Below are positions 17,161 through 24,984 of a DNA stretch of 38,674 nucleotides, one piece after another. How positions within the stretch are numbered: the stretch's first letter is position 1; every line of letters starts with the position of its first letter. The position numbers were made by a program, and so were the translations under genes. The notes beneath the pieces are model-generated. The model was not told the DNA's origin, ran no database searches, and saw only the letters and a list, made by a program, of their open reading frames with translations. Origin of the DNA: an uncultured Dorea sp. (lineage in GTDB: Bacteria; Bacillota; Clostridia; Lachnospirales; Lachnospiraceae); the NCBI GenBank assembly GCA_910579925.1, contig CAJTVY010000034.1, positions 1 to 38,674 of the forward strand. Direction: 5' to 3'.

Positions 17161-18532
17161 CGTCTTGTCCTCCGTAAAATTTCAATTCCAGGATACGCCT
17201 GGTCTTGTCTGTAATCTGATACATCTGATTCTGCCTGTACCCGACAATCCACATAATATGTTTCCCATCTGCCGCAAGCCATATTCCGTCTCTTTGACTG
17301 CCCGGTATCTTTTCATTAATAAAATACTGTTTCAGTTTCTGGGTACCGCCGGCTTCTGATATTGTAATATAATCTCCAGGCTCCCTATGTCTGATTTTAA
17401 CAGTATTTTTTATTATATCATAATCAAACCATTTCGTGTAGGGGTTTTCTGGAAATATTACCATATCTGCCGTCCTCTCGAATACTTTTGACTTCACAGA
17501 ACAGCCATGAAATCCTTCTTCCCCTGACGGTTCAGTCTCGCATGTCCAGACTGACAATACAATCCCTTCATAAATCCGCCTCGCACACATTCCATACGGC
17601 AAATGCAGCTGCCGACCGACCTGCCTGCCAAGAAGTTCCCTCAGAGCTTTTATATGGACAGCGCCGATATCCTTCCTTCTTCCCGCCACACGCCAGATCA
17701 TTTTCTGAAGCACAAATCCCTGCAGCGCCTGCGGGATCTTTCGGAAGCTGACCTCAGAAAGGATTGCATTCTGCCCCCCTGCCCCGGCGCTTTCATACCG
17801 GATACAGCTTCTTTCATACCGACCCGCCTCCTGCTCCACATAGTCTCCTACCATCCGAATCAGTTCCATGGTTTCTGACATATGGGAAACGGCCTGGCCG
17901 TTAACCTGCTCTTCGAGGCAGGGAATCACATGGCTGCGAATCCGGTTCCTCGTATAGTCATCCGTAAGGTTTGACTCGTCCGTACAATAAGATATTCCCC
18001 GATTTTCAAGATATGATTCAATTTCCCCTCTTTTCAGACATAAAAGCGGACGGATCCACTGTCCGGCGACAGGTGCGATCCCTCCAAGCCCCTTAAGACC
18101 ACAGCCCCGGCACAGATTCCAGATTAAAGTCTCCGCATTATCATTCTGGTGATGGGCAAGGGCTATCTTTGTCCCCTTCTCCTCCTTAAGCGCCTTCTGG
18201 AATACCGACCGCCGGACATCCCGCCCCGCCTCCTCAAGCGTCAGCCTGTTCTTCTTTGCATATCGGCTTACGTCTTCATAATATGTCAGAAGTTTTACGC
18301 CCTGTTCCTTGCATACTTTTTCCACGTATGCGGCATCCGCATCCGCATCCGCACCTCTAAGCCCGTGATGCACATGGACCGCCACCACAGAAAATCCCAT
18401 CTCCCGGCTCAACTCTATAAGCATGAAAAGAAGGCATATGGAATCTGCACCTCCCGATACGCCTGCTATTACCCTTTCTTCACTATCCAGCATATGAAAA
18501 CGCCGGACATACTCTTTTACCCTCTGATACAT
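17105..18532 (-). CDS. tilS: tRNA(Ile)-lysidine synthase
   Basis: 475 residues from the ATG preceded by GAAGGATAAAGGT; another ATG ten codons upstream (18562) lacks a ribosome binding site. The N-type ATP pyrophosphatase motif SGGADS is at residues 26-31, followed by VHVHHGLRG and LAHHQNDNAETLIWNL. A substrate-recognition middle domain and the TilS C-terminal domain (YITISEAGGTQKLKQYFINEKIP) follow. It converts the wobble cytidine of tRNA-Ile(CAU) to lysidine. The last 56 bases overlap hpt, giving a hydrophilic tail that may not be conserved. Confidence 0.95.
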   Translation of the reverse strand: MYQRVKEYVRRFHMLDSEERVIAGVSGGADSICLLFMLIELSREMGFSVVAVHVHHGLRGADADADAAYVEKVCKEQGVKLLTYYEDVSRYAKKNRLTLEEAGRDVRRSVFQKALKEEKGTKIALAHHQNDNAETLIWNLCRGCGLKGLGGIAPVAGQWIRPLLCLKRGEIESYLENRGISYCTDESNLTDDYTRNRIRSHVIPCLEEQVNGQAVSHMSETMELIRMVGDYVEQEAGRYERSCIRYESAGAGGQNAILSEVSFRKIPQALQGFVLQKMIWRVAGRRKDIGAVHIKALRELLGRQVGRQLHLPYGMCARRIYEGIVLSVWTCETEPSGEEGFHGCSVKSKVFERTADMVIFPENPYTKWFDYDIIKNTVKIRHREPGDYITISEAGGTQKLKQYFINEKIPGSQRDGIWLAADGKHIMWIVGYRQNQMYQITDKTRRILELKFYGGQDDGRERQSDDFRSRGCEKD

Positions 18533-18607
18533 ACCTTTATCCTTCTCATCTGCAATGTACATGATTACGATGTAATAAATATATAGAAATCTTCCCCAAA
18601 ATGCAAG

Positions 18608-20011
18608 CTAAAGTTTCCACATTCCAATTGCCAGCACCGTCATATCATCCACCGGCACTTCCTCAGTACACTCAAGCACCTGTTCCAGAATATGGTGCGC
18701 CAGTTCCTTCGGGTTAACGATCTTTGCATCCTGGATAAACTTACTCATCAGCGACTCCTGCTCGCCAACCGGAAGGGCGTCGAGAACCCCGTCGGTCACC
18801 ATAATCACATAATCACCCGATTCCAGTTTTCGTTCCACCGTTTCCAGTTCCAGTTCACGAATCACCCCGACAGGGAGGGAAGTGGAATTAACCGCCTCCA
18901 CCGAATCCTTTCTCTTAATAAACGTCGTGGAGGCCCCCGCCTTCACAAACTCACAAGTCCCGCTGTAAAGATCAAACAGACTTGCATCAATCGTCGAAAA
19001 CCTCACCTCTTCCCGGGCAATCACCAACGCCGTATTCATAAGCTGGATCGCCATCTTGACAGGAAATCCTGCCTCCAGAAGTTCCTCCAGCATCTCCACC
19101 ACCATCTTGCTCTCCTTAAACGCTTCCTCCCCGGAACCCATGCCGTCCGACAAGGCAATCCCTTTCTTACCGCCTGGCAGATCTGTCATAAGAAACGTAT
19201 CTCCTGAAATATTGCTGCACCCTTTTCCGATCTTCGCCACTCCCTGCAGCGTATGATATCGGGCGCTTTCCACACAGGCGACCGTACAATATTCCTCCCC
19301 CACAAGCGGGCGTTCACCCATCTGCGGCGTCATCGCTCTTCCTGTGCAGGAGCCCACCAGAGAAGCCAGTTCTTTTGTTGCGATCATATGGCCTTTCATA
19401 GACTTTACGGTAAGATGAATCTCGTATTTCCCCTGGGCCGTCATATAGAATACCGAAGACAGCATCCTGGCGCCGCCCTTGCGAAGCTGCGTTTTGAGCC
19501 GTTTCTCCAGGTGCTCGTCCTCAAAAATCCCGGCGTCCAGTTCTCTGGTAGTCTGCTGGATCATCTCTGCAAACCGGTTCAGCTGCTGCGCATAGCCTTC
19601 CCGGTTCTCCACAATCCTATTACTCCACATCATAATCTTCTTCGCTTGTTCAAAAGTCTCCAGTGTCTCCCTTAAAAACCGGGGCGCCATAATACACCTC
19701 TTCTGTAGGCTGCGCTTCAGTTCCACGCTTAGTTCTGCGCCGAAATCCTCCACCGTACAGAGGATTTCATAGAGCATCTGGTAGGTATGAACCCGGTTCT
19801 CCCCCAGACACCACTCTCTCTTTTCACAGTTCTCACAGACTTTATCCGTAACTTTCTGGAACATCTCTTCTACTTCTTCCTTTGAAAATGTCCCCTTGTA
19901 ATCCTCTAATGTAAGAAACGTTTTCGACAAATGTACCAGAGACTCCGCAAACTTGTCCATCTGTACGACATATGGATTGATAAATACCGCCTTTTCCTTT
20001 ATTTCCACCAT
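18608..20011 (-). CDS. spoIIE: SpoIIE-type PP2C serine phosphatase without membrane domain
   Basis: 467 residues starting after AAGGGGAG. The PP2C/SpoIIE catalytic domain has SGD (269-271), SDGMGSG (288-294), TDGV (406-409) and DDMT (455-458), matching the metal-binding aspartates. The preceding 240 residues match the regulatory region of SpoIIE, including a cysteine cluster (C59, C62, C68). Classical SpoIIE has about 800 residues with ten N-terminal transmembrane helices; none are present here, and the 96-base upstream gap cannot hold them. In Bacillus SpoIIE dephosphorylates SpoIIAA to activate sigma-F in the forespore. The position between divIC and tilS is exactly that of spoIIE. Confidence 0.9.
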   Translation of the reverse strand: MVEIKEKAVFINPYVVQMDKFAESLVHLSKTFLTLEDYKGTFSKEEVEEMFQKVTDKVCENCEKREWCLGENRVHTYQMLYEILCTVEDFGAELSVELKRSLQKRCIMAPRFLRETLETFEQAKKIMMWSNRIVENREGYAQQLNRFAEMIQQTTRELDAGIFEDEHLEKRLKTQLRKGGARMLSSVFYMTAQGKYEIHLTVKSMKGHMIATKELASLVGSCTGRAMTPQMGERPLVGEEYCTVACVESARYHTLQGVAKIGKGCSNISGDTFLMTDLPGGKKGIALSDGMGSGEEAFKESKMVVEMLEELLEAGFPVKMAIQLMNTALVIAREEVRFSTIDASLFDLYSGTCEFVKAGASTTFIKRKDSVEAVNSTSLPVGVIRELELETVERKLESGDYVIMVTDGVLDALPVGEQESLMSKFIQDAKIVNPKELAHHILEQVLECTEEVPVDDMTVLAIGMWKL

Positions 20012-20051
20012 TCTTTACTCCCCTTTCAACGGTTTTCAGACATAATTTTCA

Positions 20052-20094
20052 AAAAACAAAAAATAAAAAGCCTTAGGAACCATCTCCTAAAGCT
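20052..20094 (-). terminator. terminator after divIC
   Basis: AGCCTTAGGA (20069-20078) and TCCTAAAGCT (20085-20094) form a near-perfect stem. On the minus strand it is followed by TTTTTATTTTTTG. It lies between divIC and the spoIIE-type gene, so the latter probably has its own promoter in the remaining AT-rich gap. Confidence 0.85.
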
Positions 20095-20107
20095 TATCAT
20101 CTGTCTA

Positions 20108-20431
20108 TTATTTTTCTTTCAGTATGATCTCGTTCTCGTGGATCAACCCTAGTTTCTCCCGCGCCACATCTTCCACGTACTGATCCGTCCCCACATATTC
20201 GCGAAGTTCTTCGATCTCCTCTGCGCGCGCTTTCTCTTCCTTGATCTGCTGTTCTAATTCCATCTCCTGCCCTTGATAATACTCTTCTTTGCTCCTCAAA
20301 GAAATACTGTTGGCCGATACAACCGCAAACAAAAGCAGAACGACCGCACTGACTGCCAGCACGCTCCTCTTATGACGCTGCATACGTCTCTTCCGATGTT
20401 TCCTCGGACGTCTCTTCTCCGTATTACCCAT
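20108..20431 (-). CDS. divIC: septum formation initiator DivIC/FtsB family
   Basis: 107 residues from the ATG with AAGGGTGAATATTAT upstream; an upstream GTG would place the start inside a hairpin. A strongly basic cytoplasmic tail (KRRPRKHRKRRMQRHKR) precedes one transmembrane helix (VLAVSAVVLLLFAVV) and an extracytoplasmic coiled coil rich in Glu/Lys (EYYQGQEMELEQQIKEEKA), ending in the DivIC-type YVEDVAREKLGLIHENEI. In division it pairs with FtsL at the septum. It follows yabQ as in Bacillus. Confidence 0.93.
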   Translation of the reverse strand: MGNTEKRRPRKHRKRRMQRHKRSVLAVSAVVLLLFAVVSANSISLRSKEEYYQGQEMELEQQIKEEKARAEEIEELREYVGTDQYVEDVAREKLGLIHENEIILKEK

Positions 20432-20436
20432 ATAAT

Positions 20437-20483
20437 ATTCACCCTTATTCACCGGCACCCCTGCCGGTTATACTCACCCTTAT
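20437..20483 (-). promoter_or_regulatory. tandem Shine-Dalgarno-like sites flanking a hairpin in the divIC leader
   Basis: On the minus strand the motif AATAAGGGTGA(G/A)TAT occurs twice (about 20437-20450 and 20469-20483). The two copies flank a perfect hairpin ACCGGCA-GGGG-TGCCGGT (20451-20468). The copy next to the gene is the divIC ribosome binding site. The upstream copy is not followed by a start codon that opens a useful frame. The layout could be a duplicated ribosome binding site with a regulatory hairpin, or a simple local duplication. Confidence 0.4.
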
Positions 20484-20495
20484 TTCATCCTTATC

Positions 20496-20849
20496 TTAAC
20501 TTTTTTCTTCTCTTTTATCAAGCCCCTTGCGCAAATCTTTCTCCTTCTGGCCGTAAATCTTTTTGTATAGTTTTTCCTCCTTGTTAAGAAAAACCGACAT
20601 CAAAATCACGCCAAGCGCAACACCTAGTATAAAATACCATCGAATACTACCATCACTTGTATGGTAAATCTGCACAAACATATAGACAGCAGAACCCAGC
20701 CAGAAAATCATATCCTCCACGCCGATCGCCGCCAGCGTATGACTGACAATACGACGGAAACACCGGATACACTGATAGACAAGCCTCACAATTCCGCCGG
20801 CTGCCACTGCTGCCAGGAATACCATCATCTCTTCTCTGATTCCCGGCAT
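20496..20849 (-). CDS. yabQ: spore cortex biosynthesis protein YabQ
   Basis: 117 residues from the ATG (CAGGTGATGTT upstream), four bases after the yabP stop. Three or four hydrophobic helices (EEMMVFLAAVAAGGIVRLVY, MIFWLGSAVYMFVQIY, WYFILGVALGVILMSVF) and a charged tail (KEKDLRKGLDKREEKS) match YabQ. In Bacillus, YabQ sits in the outer forespore membrane and is needed for cortex formation. A longer reading extending into yabP in another frame was rejected because it overlaps a known gene. Confidence 0.9.
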   Translation of the reverse strand: MPGIREEMMVFLAAVAAGGIVRLVYQCIRCFRRIVSHTLAAIGVEDMIFWLGSAVYMFVQIYHTSDGSIRWYFILGVALGVILMSVFLNKEEKLYKKIYGQKEKDLRKGLDKREEKS

Positions 20850-20853
20850 AACA

Positions 20854-21147
20854 TCACCTGAACAGCTTGGAGAACAGATTCTCCTGCTGCTTTGCATGGG
20901 CCTGGACGTCCGAATAGGCGACACTGTCAATATTTCCAGAGAGATCCACTTCTCCCTTTTCTACACTCAGCCGGTTGACGTGCAGATCCGTCCCCTTCAC
21001 CATCATCATCCCCTGTTCCGTCTCCAGGAGAATCTCGTTCAGATCAAAAGATAATACGTCGATCACCCCCGTCACCATGCTGGTCTTCCGGTTATTGATC
21101 ACCAGTTTATGATTTTTCTGTACGGTTCTTTCTTCCATGCGCTTCAC
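20854..21147 (-). CDS. yabP: sporulation protein YabP
   Basis: 97 residues. HKLVINNRKTSMVTGVIDVLSFDLNEILLET is the conserved YabP/YqfC core, followed by GMMMVKGTDLHVNRLSVEKGEVDLSGNIDSVAYSD. YabP helps localise YabQ and is needed for spore cortex assembly in Bacillus. It lies between rqcP and yabQ, the conserved order, and is probably cotranscribed with them. Confidence 0.93.
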   Translation of the reverse strand: MKRMEERTVQKNHKLVINNRKTSMVTGVIDVLSFDLNEILLETEQGMMMVKGTDLHVNRLSVEKGEVDLSGNIDSVAYSDVQAHAKQQENLFSKLFR

Positions 21148-21187
21148 AACCTTTCTTAATAATCATATGAAAGGCTGCGGCTAAATA

Positions 21188-21427
21188 TTACAAATATTTG
21201 AACAAGTCTTTCGCTTCTTCCTTCTTTGTGGTGTCCTGAATATCTAAAACCTCTACTTTCACGGTCTTCGTCCCAAACTGGATTTCAATCACGTCTCCCA
21301 CTTTCACCTTAACAGAAGCCTTGGCCACCTGGCCGTTGACCGTCACACGTCCTGCATCACACGCTTCGTTCGCCACTGTCCTGCGCTTAATCAGCCGTGA
21401 CACCTTCAAAAATTTATCTAATCTCAT
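21188..21427 (-). CDS. rqcP: RNA-binding S4 domain protein RqcP (YabO)
   Basis: 79 residues from the ATG after GAAGGAGAACGTATC; an in-frame upstream extension of 14 codons lacks a ribosome binding site. The whole protein is an S4 domain (MRLDKFLKVSRLIKRRTVA...GRVTVNGQVAKAS) with a short C-terminal extension. RqcP works with RqcH in adding alanine tails to stalled nascent chains on 50S subunits. It sits between the HU gene and yabP, as yabO does in Bacillus. Confidence 0.93.
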   Translation of the reverse strand: MRLDKFLKVSRLIKRRTVANEACDAGRVTVNGQVAKASVKVKVGDVIEIQFGTKTVKVEVLDIQDTTKKEEAKDLFKYL

Positions 21428-21450
21428 GATACGTTCTCCTTCCCGATAGA

Positions 21451-21587
21451 ACAAAGTGGGCAGGCCCACTTCAGCTCCCCTAACCCCTCACTCATGAGGG
21501 GCCTGGACACTTTGTGCGCCGAGCACAATTGCGAAGCAATATTTTACCTCTTGTGCGAGTGCGCATCCTCCCGGAGGGTTTTTATAA
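21451..21587 (+). repeat. structured intergenic repeat, complete copy
   Basis: Read on the plus strand the element runs: hairpin AAGTGGGC-AG-GCCCACTT (21454-21471); a linker CAGCTCCCCTAA; hairpin CCCCTCA-CTCA-TGAGGGG (21484-21501); CACTTTGT, which is also the inverted partner of the ACAAAGTG at 21451; then a nested stem (TGCGC, GCACAA, and an inner ATTGC-GAA-GCAAT) closing at TTGTGC and GCGCA near 21567; then a short G+C stem with a T-run. A second partial copy lies at 38625-38674. It may be a small RNA, a REP-like element or a leader of rqcP on the other strand. Confidence 0.6.
21568..21587 (+). terminator. plus-strand terminator closing the structured repeat
   Basis: CCTCC-C-GGAGG followed by GTTTTTATAAT. 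A T-run on the plus strand, opposite to the flanking genes, hints that the repeat itself is transcribed rightward. Confidence 0.5.
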
Positions 21588-21613
21588 TATAGGGAACGAA
21601 GTTTCCTATATTA
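21588..21613. repeat. AT-rich inverted repeat
   Basis: TAATATAGGGAA and TTTCCTATATTA form a 12-base inverted repeat with one mismatch around CGAAG. It is wedged between the plus-strand terminator of the structured repeat and the HU terminator. Confidence 0.5.
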
Positions 21614-21654
21614 CAAAAAAGATGCCCGGGGTCTTTTCTGACCCCCGCGGCATC
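21614..21654 (-). terminator. terminator of the HU gene
   Basis: GATGCC...GGGGTC pairs with GACCCC...GGCATC around AGAAAA. On the minus strand it is followed by six Ts, 20 to 60 bases after the HU stop codon. This makes HU a single-gene transcript. Confidence 0.9.
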
Positions 21655-21677
21655 CTAATCCCCATGTATAAAATGAA

Positions 21678-21953
21678 TTATTCGTTGACAGCGTCTTTCA
21701 GTGCTTTACCAGCCTTAAACTTCGGAGCCTTGCAGGCCTCAATCTTCATGGTCTTGCCAGTCTGTGGATTTCTTCCTTCTCTTGCCTCTCTCTTGCTTAC
21801 TTCAAAAGTACCGAAACCAACTAACTGTACTTTATGCTCTTTCTTTAATTCATCTGTAACCACGTCAATAAAAGCCTTTAACGCTTTCTCAGAATCTTTC
21901 TTGGATAACTCTGCCTGGTCAGCGATTGCCGCAACTAATTCCGTCTTGTTCAT
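21678..21953 (-). CDS. hup: HU family DNA-binding protein
   Basis: 91 residues, the standard HU length. It begins MNKTELVAAIADQAELSKKDSEKALKAF in style and carries the diagnostic VQLVGFGTFEVSKREAREGRNPQTG DNA-binding arm region. HU is an abundant nucleoid protein that bends DNA. It has a strong promoter (22055-22083), an AGGAGG ribosome binding site and its own terminator, consistent with high expression. Confidence 0.98.
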   Translation of the reverse strand: MNKTELVAAIADQAELSKKDSEKALKAFIDVVTDELKKEHKVQLVGFGTFEVSKREAREGRNPQTGKTMKIEACKAPKFKAGKALKDAVNE

Positions 21954-22054
21954 GGATAATTTCCTCCTCTTGTCTACCTATAGAATCCCTTATTTTATTC
22001 TATTATCTATTCTGTGGCCCCCATACAGTAATCGCATAAAGACCTATAGATACA

Positions 22055-22083
22055 GTTATAACTGCTTTCCTGGTAAATGTCAA
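22055..22083 (-). promoter_or_regulatory. promoter of the HU gene
   Basis: On the minus strand a perfect TTGACA (22078-22083), 17 bases, then TATAAC (22055-22060), about 100 bases upstream of the HU start codon. The rest of the 176-base gap is an AT-rich leader. Confidence 0.8.
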
Positions 22084-22129
22084 GGCAAAATATCGAGTTT
22101 TCCCCGTATTTTCAAGGTTTTGCGGAATT

Positions 22130-23863
22130 CTAAAGCATCTTATTAATCAGAGTCAGAACTTCTTCTCCAAGCTTTGCTGACTTTTCGTCCGCATCCGCAA
22201 GAGAACTTCCTTTGATGCCATAATAGAACTTCACTTTCGGCTCCGTTCCAGACGGTCTTACACACAGCCATGCATCATCCGTCAGATCATAATAAAGCAC
22301 ATTAGACTTAGGCAGTCCGGTTCCCGTCACTTCGCCGGTCTTGATATCTTTCACCGTCTCAGCCTGGTAATCCCTTGCCTTAATGACCTGGTATCCGCCA
22401 ACTTCTGCCGGCGGGTTCTTACGCAGCGTTTCCAGAATTTCCTGGATCTTCTGTAATCCCTCGATTCCTTTGAGCGTAATGGACTTAATATCATCCTTAT
22501 AATAACCGTACTTGTCATACATGTCCACCATCGCATCCCACAAAGTCTTGCCCTGGGTCTTATAGTAAGCTGCGGCCTCACACAGCGCCATGGTGGCAAC
22601 AATGGCATCCTTATCCCTCGCATGAGTTCCGATCAGACATCCGTAGCTCTCCTCAAATCCAAAGAGATAAGTACCCTTTCCTGTGGTCTCGAAACCAAGA
22701 ATCTGCTGTCCGATGAACTTGAATCCTGTCAGAACCTCAATCAGTCCGATTCCGTAACCTTTCGCAATGGCATCTGCCAGATTGGATGTAACAATCGTCT
22801 TGATCAGGAAGCCGTCATCCGGCAGCCCTTTTAAGGCCTTACGCTGGCCAATCTCATAATCGGCAAGGAGACACCCTGACATATTTCCCGTCAATACCTT
22901 GTACTCTCCGGATTTCCCATCCTTCACATACACACCCAGACGGTCTGCATCAGGATCTGTCGCCAGAACCAGATCTGCATCAACCTCTTTTGCAAGTTTC
23001 AGTCCCAGTTCAAAGGCTTCCTCAGCCTCTGGATTCGGATAGGAAACCGTTGGGAATTCGCCGTCCGGCAGTTCCTGTTCCTTTACGACATAGACATTCT
23101 CAAAACCAAGTTCCTTAAGTATCCGTCTTGCCGGAATATTCCCTGTACCATGGAGCGGGCTGTATACAATCTTCAGTTCCTTACCGGCGGCATCGATGGA
23201 ATCCTGGTGGATTACCTGCTTCTTCAACTCTGCGATATAACCGTCGTCCACTTCTTTGCCGATAACTTCGTACATTCCCGCTGCCTTCGCTTCCTCAGGC
23301 CCCATGGTCTTCACCGTATTGTAATCCGTCACAGCCTTCACTTCGTCCATAATACCCTTGTCGTGGGGCGGGGTGATCTGTGCGCCATCCTCCCAGTATA
23401 CCTTATATCCGTTATACTCCGGCGGGTTATGACTGGCTGTAATGTTGATACCGGCGATGCAGCCAAGAGAACGCACTGCATAAGACAGTTCCGGCGTCGG
23501 ACGCAGAGATTCGAAGACATAAGCCTTAATTCCATTGGCTGCCAGGCACAGAGCCGCCTCATCTGCAAATTCCGGAGACATCCGGCGGGAATCGTATGCG
23601 ATTGCCACGCCCTTCTTCTGCCCGTCCTTGCTGATAATATAATTCGCAAGACCCTGGGTCGCCTTTCTCACCGTATAAATATTCATACGATTCGTTCCTG
23701 CACCGATGATTCCCCTAAGGCCGGCTGTCCCGAATTCCAGATCCTTATAAAAACGCTCCTTGATCTCGTTATCATCATTGGCAATGCTTCTTAACTCTTC
23801 CTTTGTAGCCTCATCGAAGTATGGATCACTTAACCATCCTTCATATCTTTCACGATATTCCAT
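22130..23863 (-). CDS. pgcA: phospho-sugar mutase (phosphoglucomutase/phosphomannomutase)
   Basis: 577 residues, the length of the PgcA-type alpha-phosphohexomutases. Motifs: FGTAGLRG, the phosphoserine loop ITASHNPPEYNGYK (S144), the metal-binding DPDADRLG, the sugar-binding GFEESYG and the phosphate-binding RPSGTEPKVKFY. It interconverts glucose 1- and 6-phosphate, feeding UDP-glucose and glycogen synthesis. Start chosen after CAGGAGG. The neighbouring CotS-like gene lies upstream on the same strand, 44 bases away. Confidence 0.95.
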   Translation of the reverse strand: MEYRERYEGWLSDPYFDEATKEELRSIANDDNEIKERFYKDLEFGTAGLRGIIGAGTNRMNIYTVRKATQGLANYIISKDGQKKGVAIAYDSRRMSPEFADEAALCLAANGIKAYVFESLRPTPELSYAVRSLGCIAGINITASHNPPEYNGYKVYWEDGAQITPPHDKGIMDEVKAVTDYNTVKTMGPEEAKAAGMYEVIGKEVDDGYIAELKKQVIHQDSIDAAGKELKIVYSPLHGTGNIPARRILKELGFENVYVVKEQELPDGEFPTVSYPNPEAEEAFELGLKLAKEVDADLVLATDPDADRLGVYVKDGKSGEYKVLTGNMSGCLLADYEIGQRKALKGLPDDGFLIKTIVTSNLADAIAKGYGIGLIEVLTGFKFIGQQILGFETTGKGTYLFGFEESYGCLIGTHARDKDAIVATMALCEAAAYYKTQGKTLWDAMVDMYDKYGYYKDDIKSITLKGIEGLQKIQEILETLRKNPPAEVGGYQVIKARDYQAETVKDIKTGEVTGTGLPKSNVLYYDLTDDAWLCVRPSGTEPKVKFYYGIKGSSLADADEKSAKLGEEVLTLINKML

Positions 23864-23907
23864 TTCTGTACCTCCTGTTTTTAATGACTCTATTATACAA
23901 CAGGAAT

Positions 23908-24921
23908 CTACAAATGAAAAGAAAATATCTCTTCTAAAAACCGCTTCTTTTCTTCCGTCTGTCGAATCGCCATGTCAAGCTTCTCAATACTCTTTGCTGA
24001 AATCCAGGCCTTATTGGAGTGATAATAAGAATTAGCAACCTTCCAGAATTTTTCCGGGTAAATGAGCCGAATCTTAAGATACTCGATTTCATCGCCAGAC
24101 AGGGGCCGGATTGCCGAATATGCGTTGAGCATATTGTCTCCCAGACGCACCTTCCACCCCTGCTTCTCCATTACCTTCCGCAGAAAATAATACAGATCCT
24201 CCACCTGTACATCTCGTTTAAATTTCTCAAAATTTGTAACAGCAATCTGATATGGCTCCCTCCTATGGCTGTTTTCTCCAGGAAGAATTAAGATATTGTG
24301 GTAGTTATACTCTCCATGAGTCATACATCCCCGCTCCACGCTGTCCCGGTAAATCTTGTCGTATGCAGATTTTTCCAGTTCAGAAGCAGCTCCGTCTGCC
24401 CATTGGTACATCTGCTCAAAATATTTCAGAAAAGCGGATTCAAACTCTCCCTTTGGCGATATCCCCCTCATGAATCTTCGTACTTTCTTGAGTTCCCGGT
24501 TATGGCGCATATATTCCTCGCCAAGATGCGCCCCCGGTGCGGCTCCATGCTCGAATCTTCTGCACATCAGCATATGCAGCCTGGCAAGATTCCCTGACGC
24601 CGCAAGCAGTTCCGCCGGTTTCTTGATATCGCACTCCCGCCCCTGGAACCAGTTTTTCAGAAGATACTGTCCGCCATCCTCTGAAACAGCGAGATATTTC
24701 CCTTCCTTCGTCCGTATGATCCTGTCTGTCCGTGTATATCCCTGTTCCTTAAGATACTCATGCAACTCATACAACGCAGGAATACGCTTTTCTGATACCT
24801 TTACTTCTTTAAGCAGCAGAAGCCCCTGATCGGAGTCGCATAAAACAGCACCCCTCGTCTTACGGGTGCCGCTGACTTCTACATCATACTGTTCTAATAC
24901 GTTAAGTTCATACTCCTGCAT
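23908..24921 (-). CDS. CotS family spore coat protein (kinase fold)
   Basis: 337 residues from the ATG with GGGGATGGAT upstream; other in-frame starts lie 2 and 5 codons earlier. The fold is that of aminoglycoside phosphotransferases: TRGAVLCDSDQGLLLLKEV (glycine/lysine strands), a long helical middle part with RLHMLMCRRFEHGA, and the catalytic-loop relative HGEYNYHNILIL. The metal-binding DFD-type position reads NFEKFKRD, so the Asp is replaced, as often seen in CotS relatives, and activity is doubtful. CotS-type proteins are spore coat components in Bacillus. Confidence 0.82.
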   Translation of the reverse strand: MQEYELNVLEQYDVEVSGTRKTRGAVLCDSDQGLLLLKEVKVSEKRIPALYELHEYLKEQGYTRTDRIIRTKEGKYLAVSEDGGQYLLKNWFQGRECDIKKPAELLAASGNLARLHMLMCRRFEHGAAPGAHLGEEYMRHNRELKKVRRFMRGISPKGEFESAFLKYFEQMYQWADGAASELEKSAYDKIYRDSVERGCMTHGEYNYHNILILPGENSHRREPYQIAVTNFEKFKRDVQVEDLYYFLRKVMEKQGWKVRLGDNMLNAYSAIRPLSGDEIEYLKIRLIYPEKFWKVANSYYHSNKAWISAKSIEKLDMAIRQTEEKKRFLEEIFSFHL

Positions 24922-24984
24922 ATCCATCCCCTGCACTTACATTACATATTCTCTCTAACGTATGACGGCGGTTGGGAAAATATG

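Noticed and set aside
20012..20107. Spo0A box upstream of the spoIIE-type gene (TGTCTGAA)
   Set aside because: It has an extra base compared with the TGTCGAA core, and a single weak match in a short AT-rich gap is not enough.
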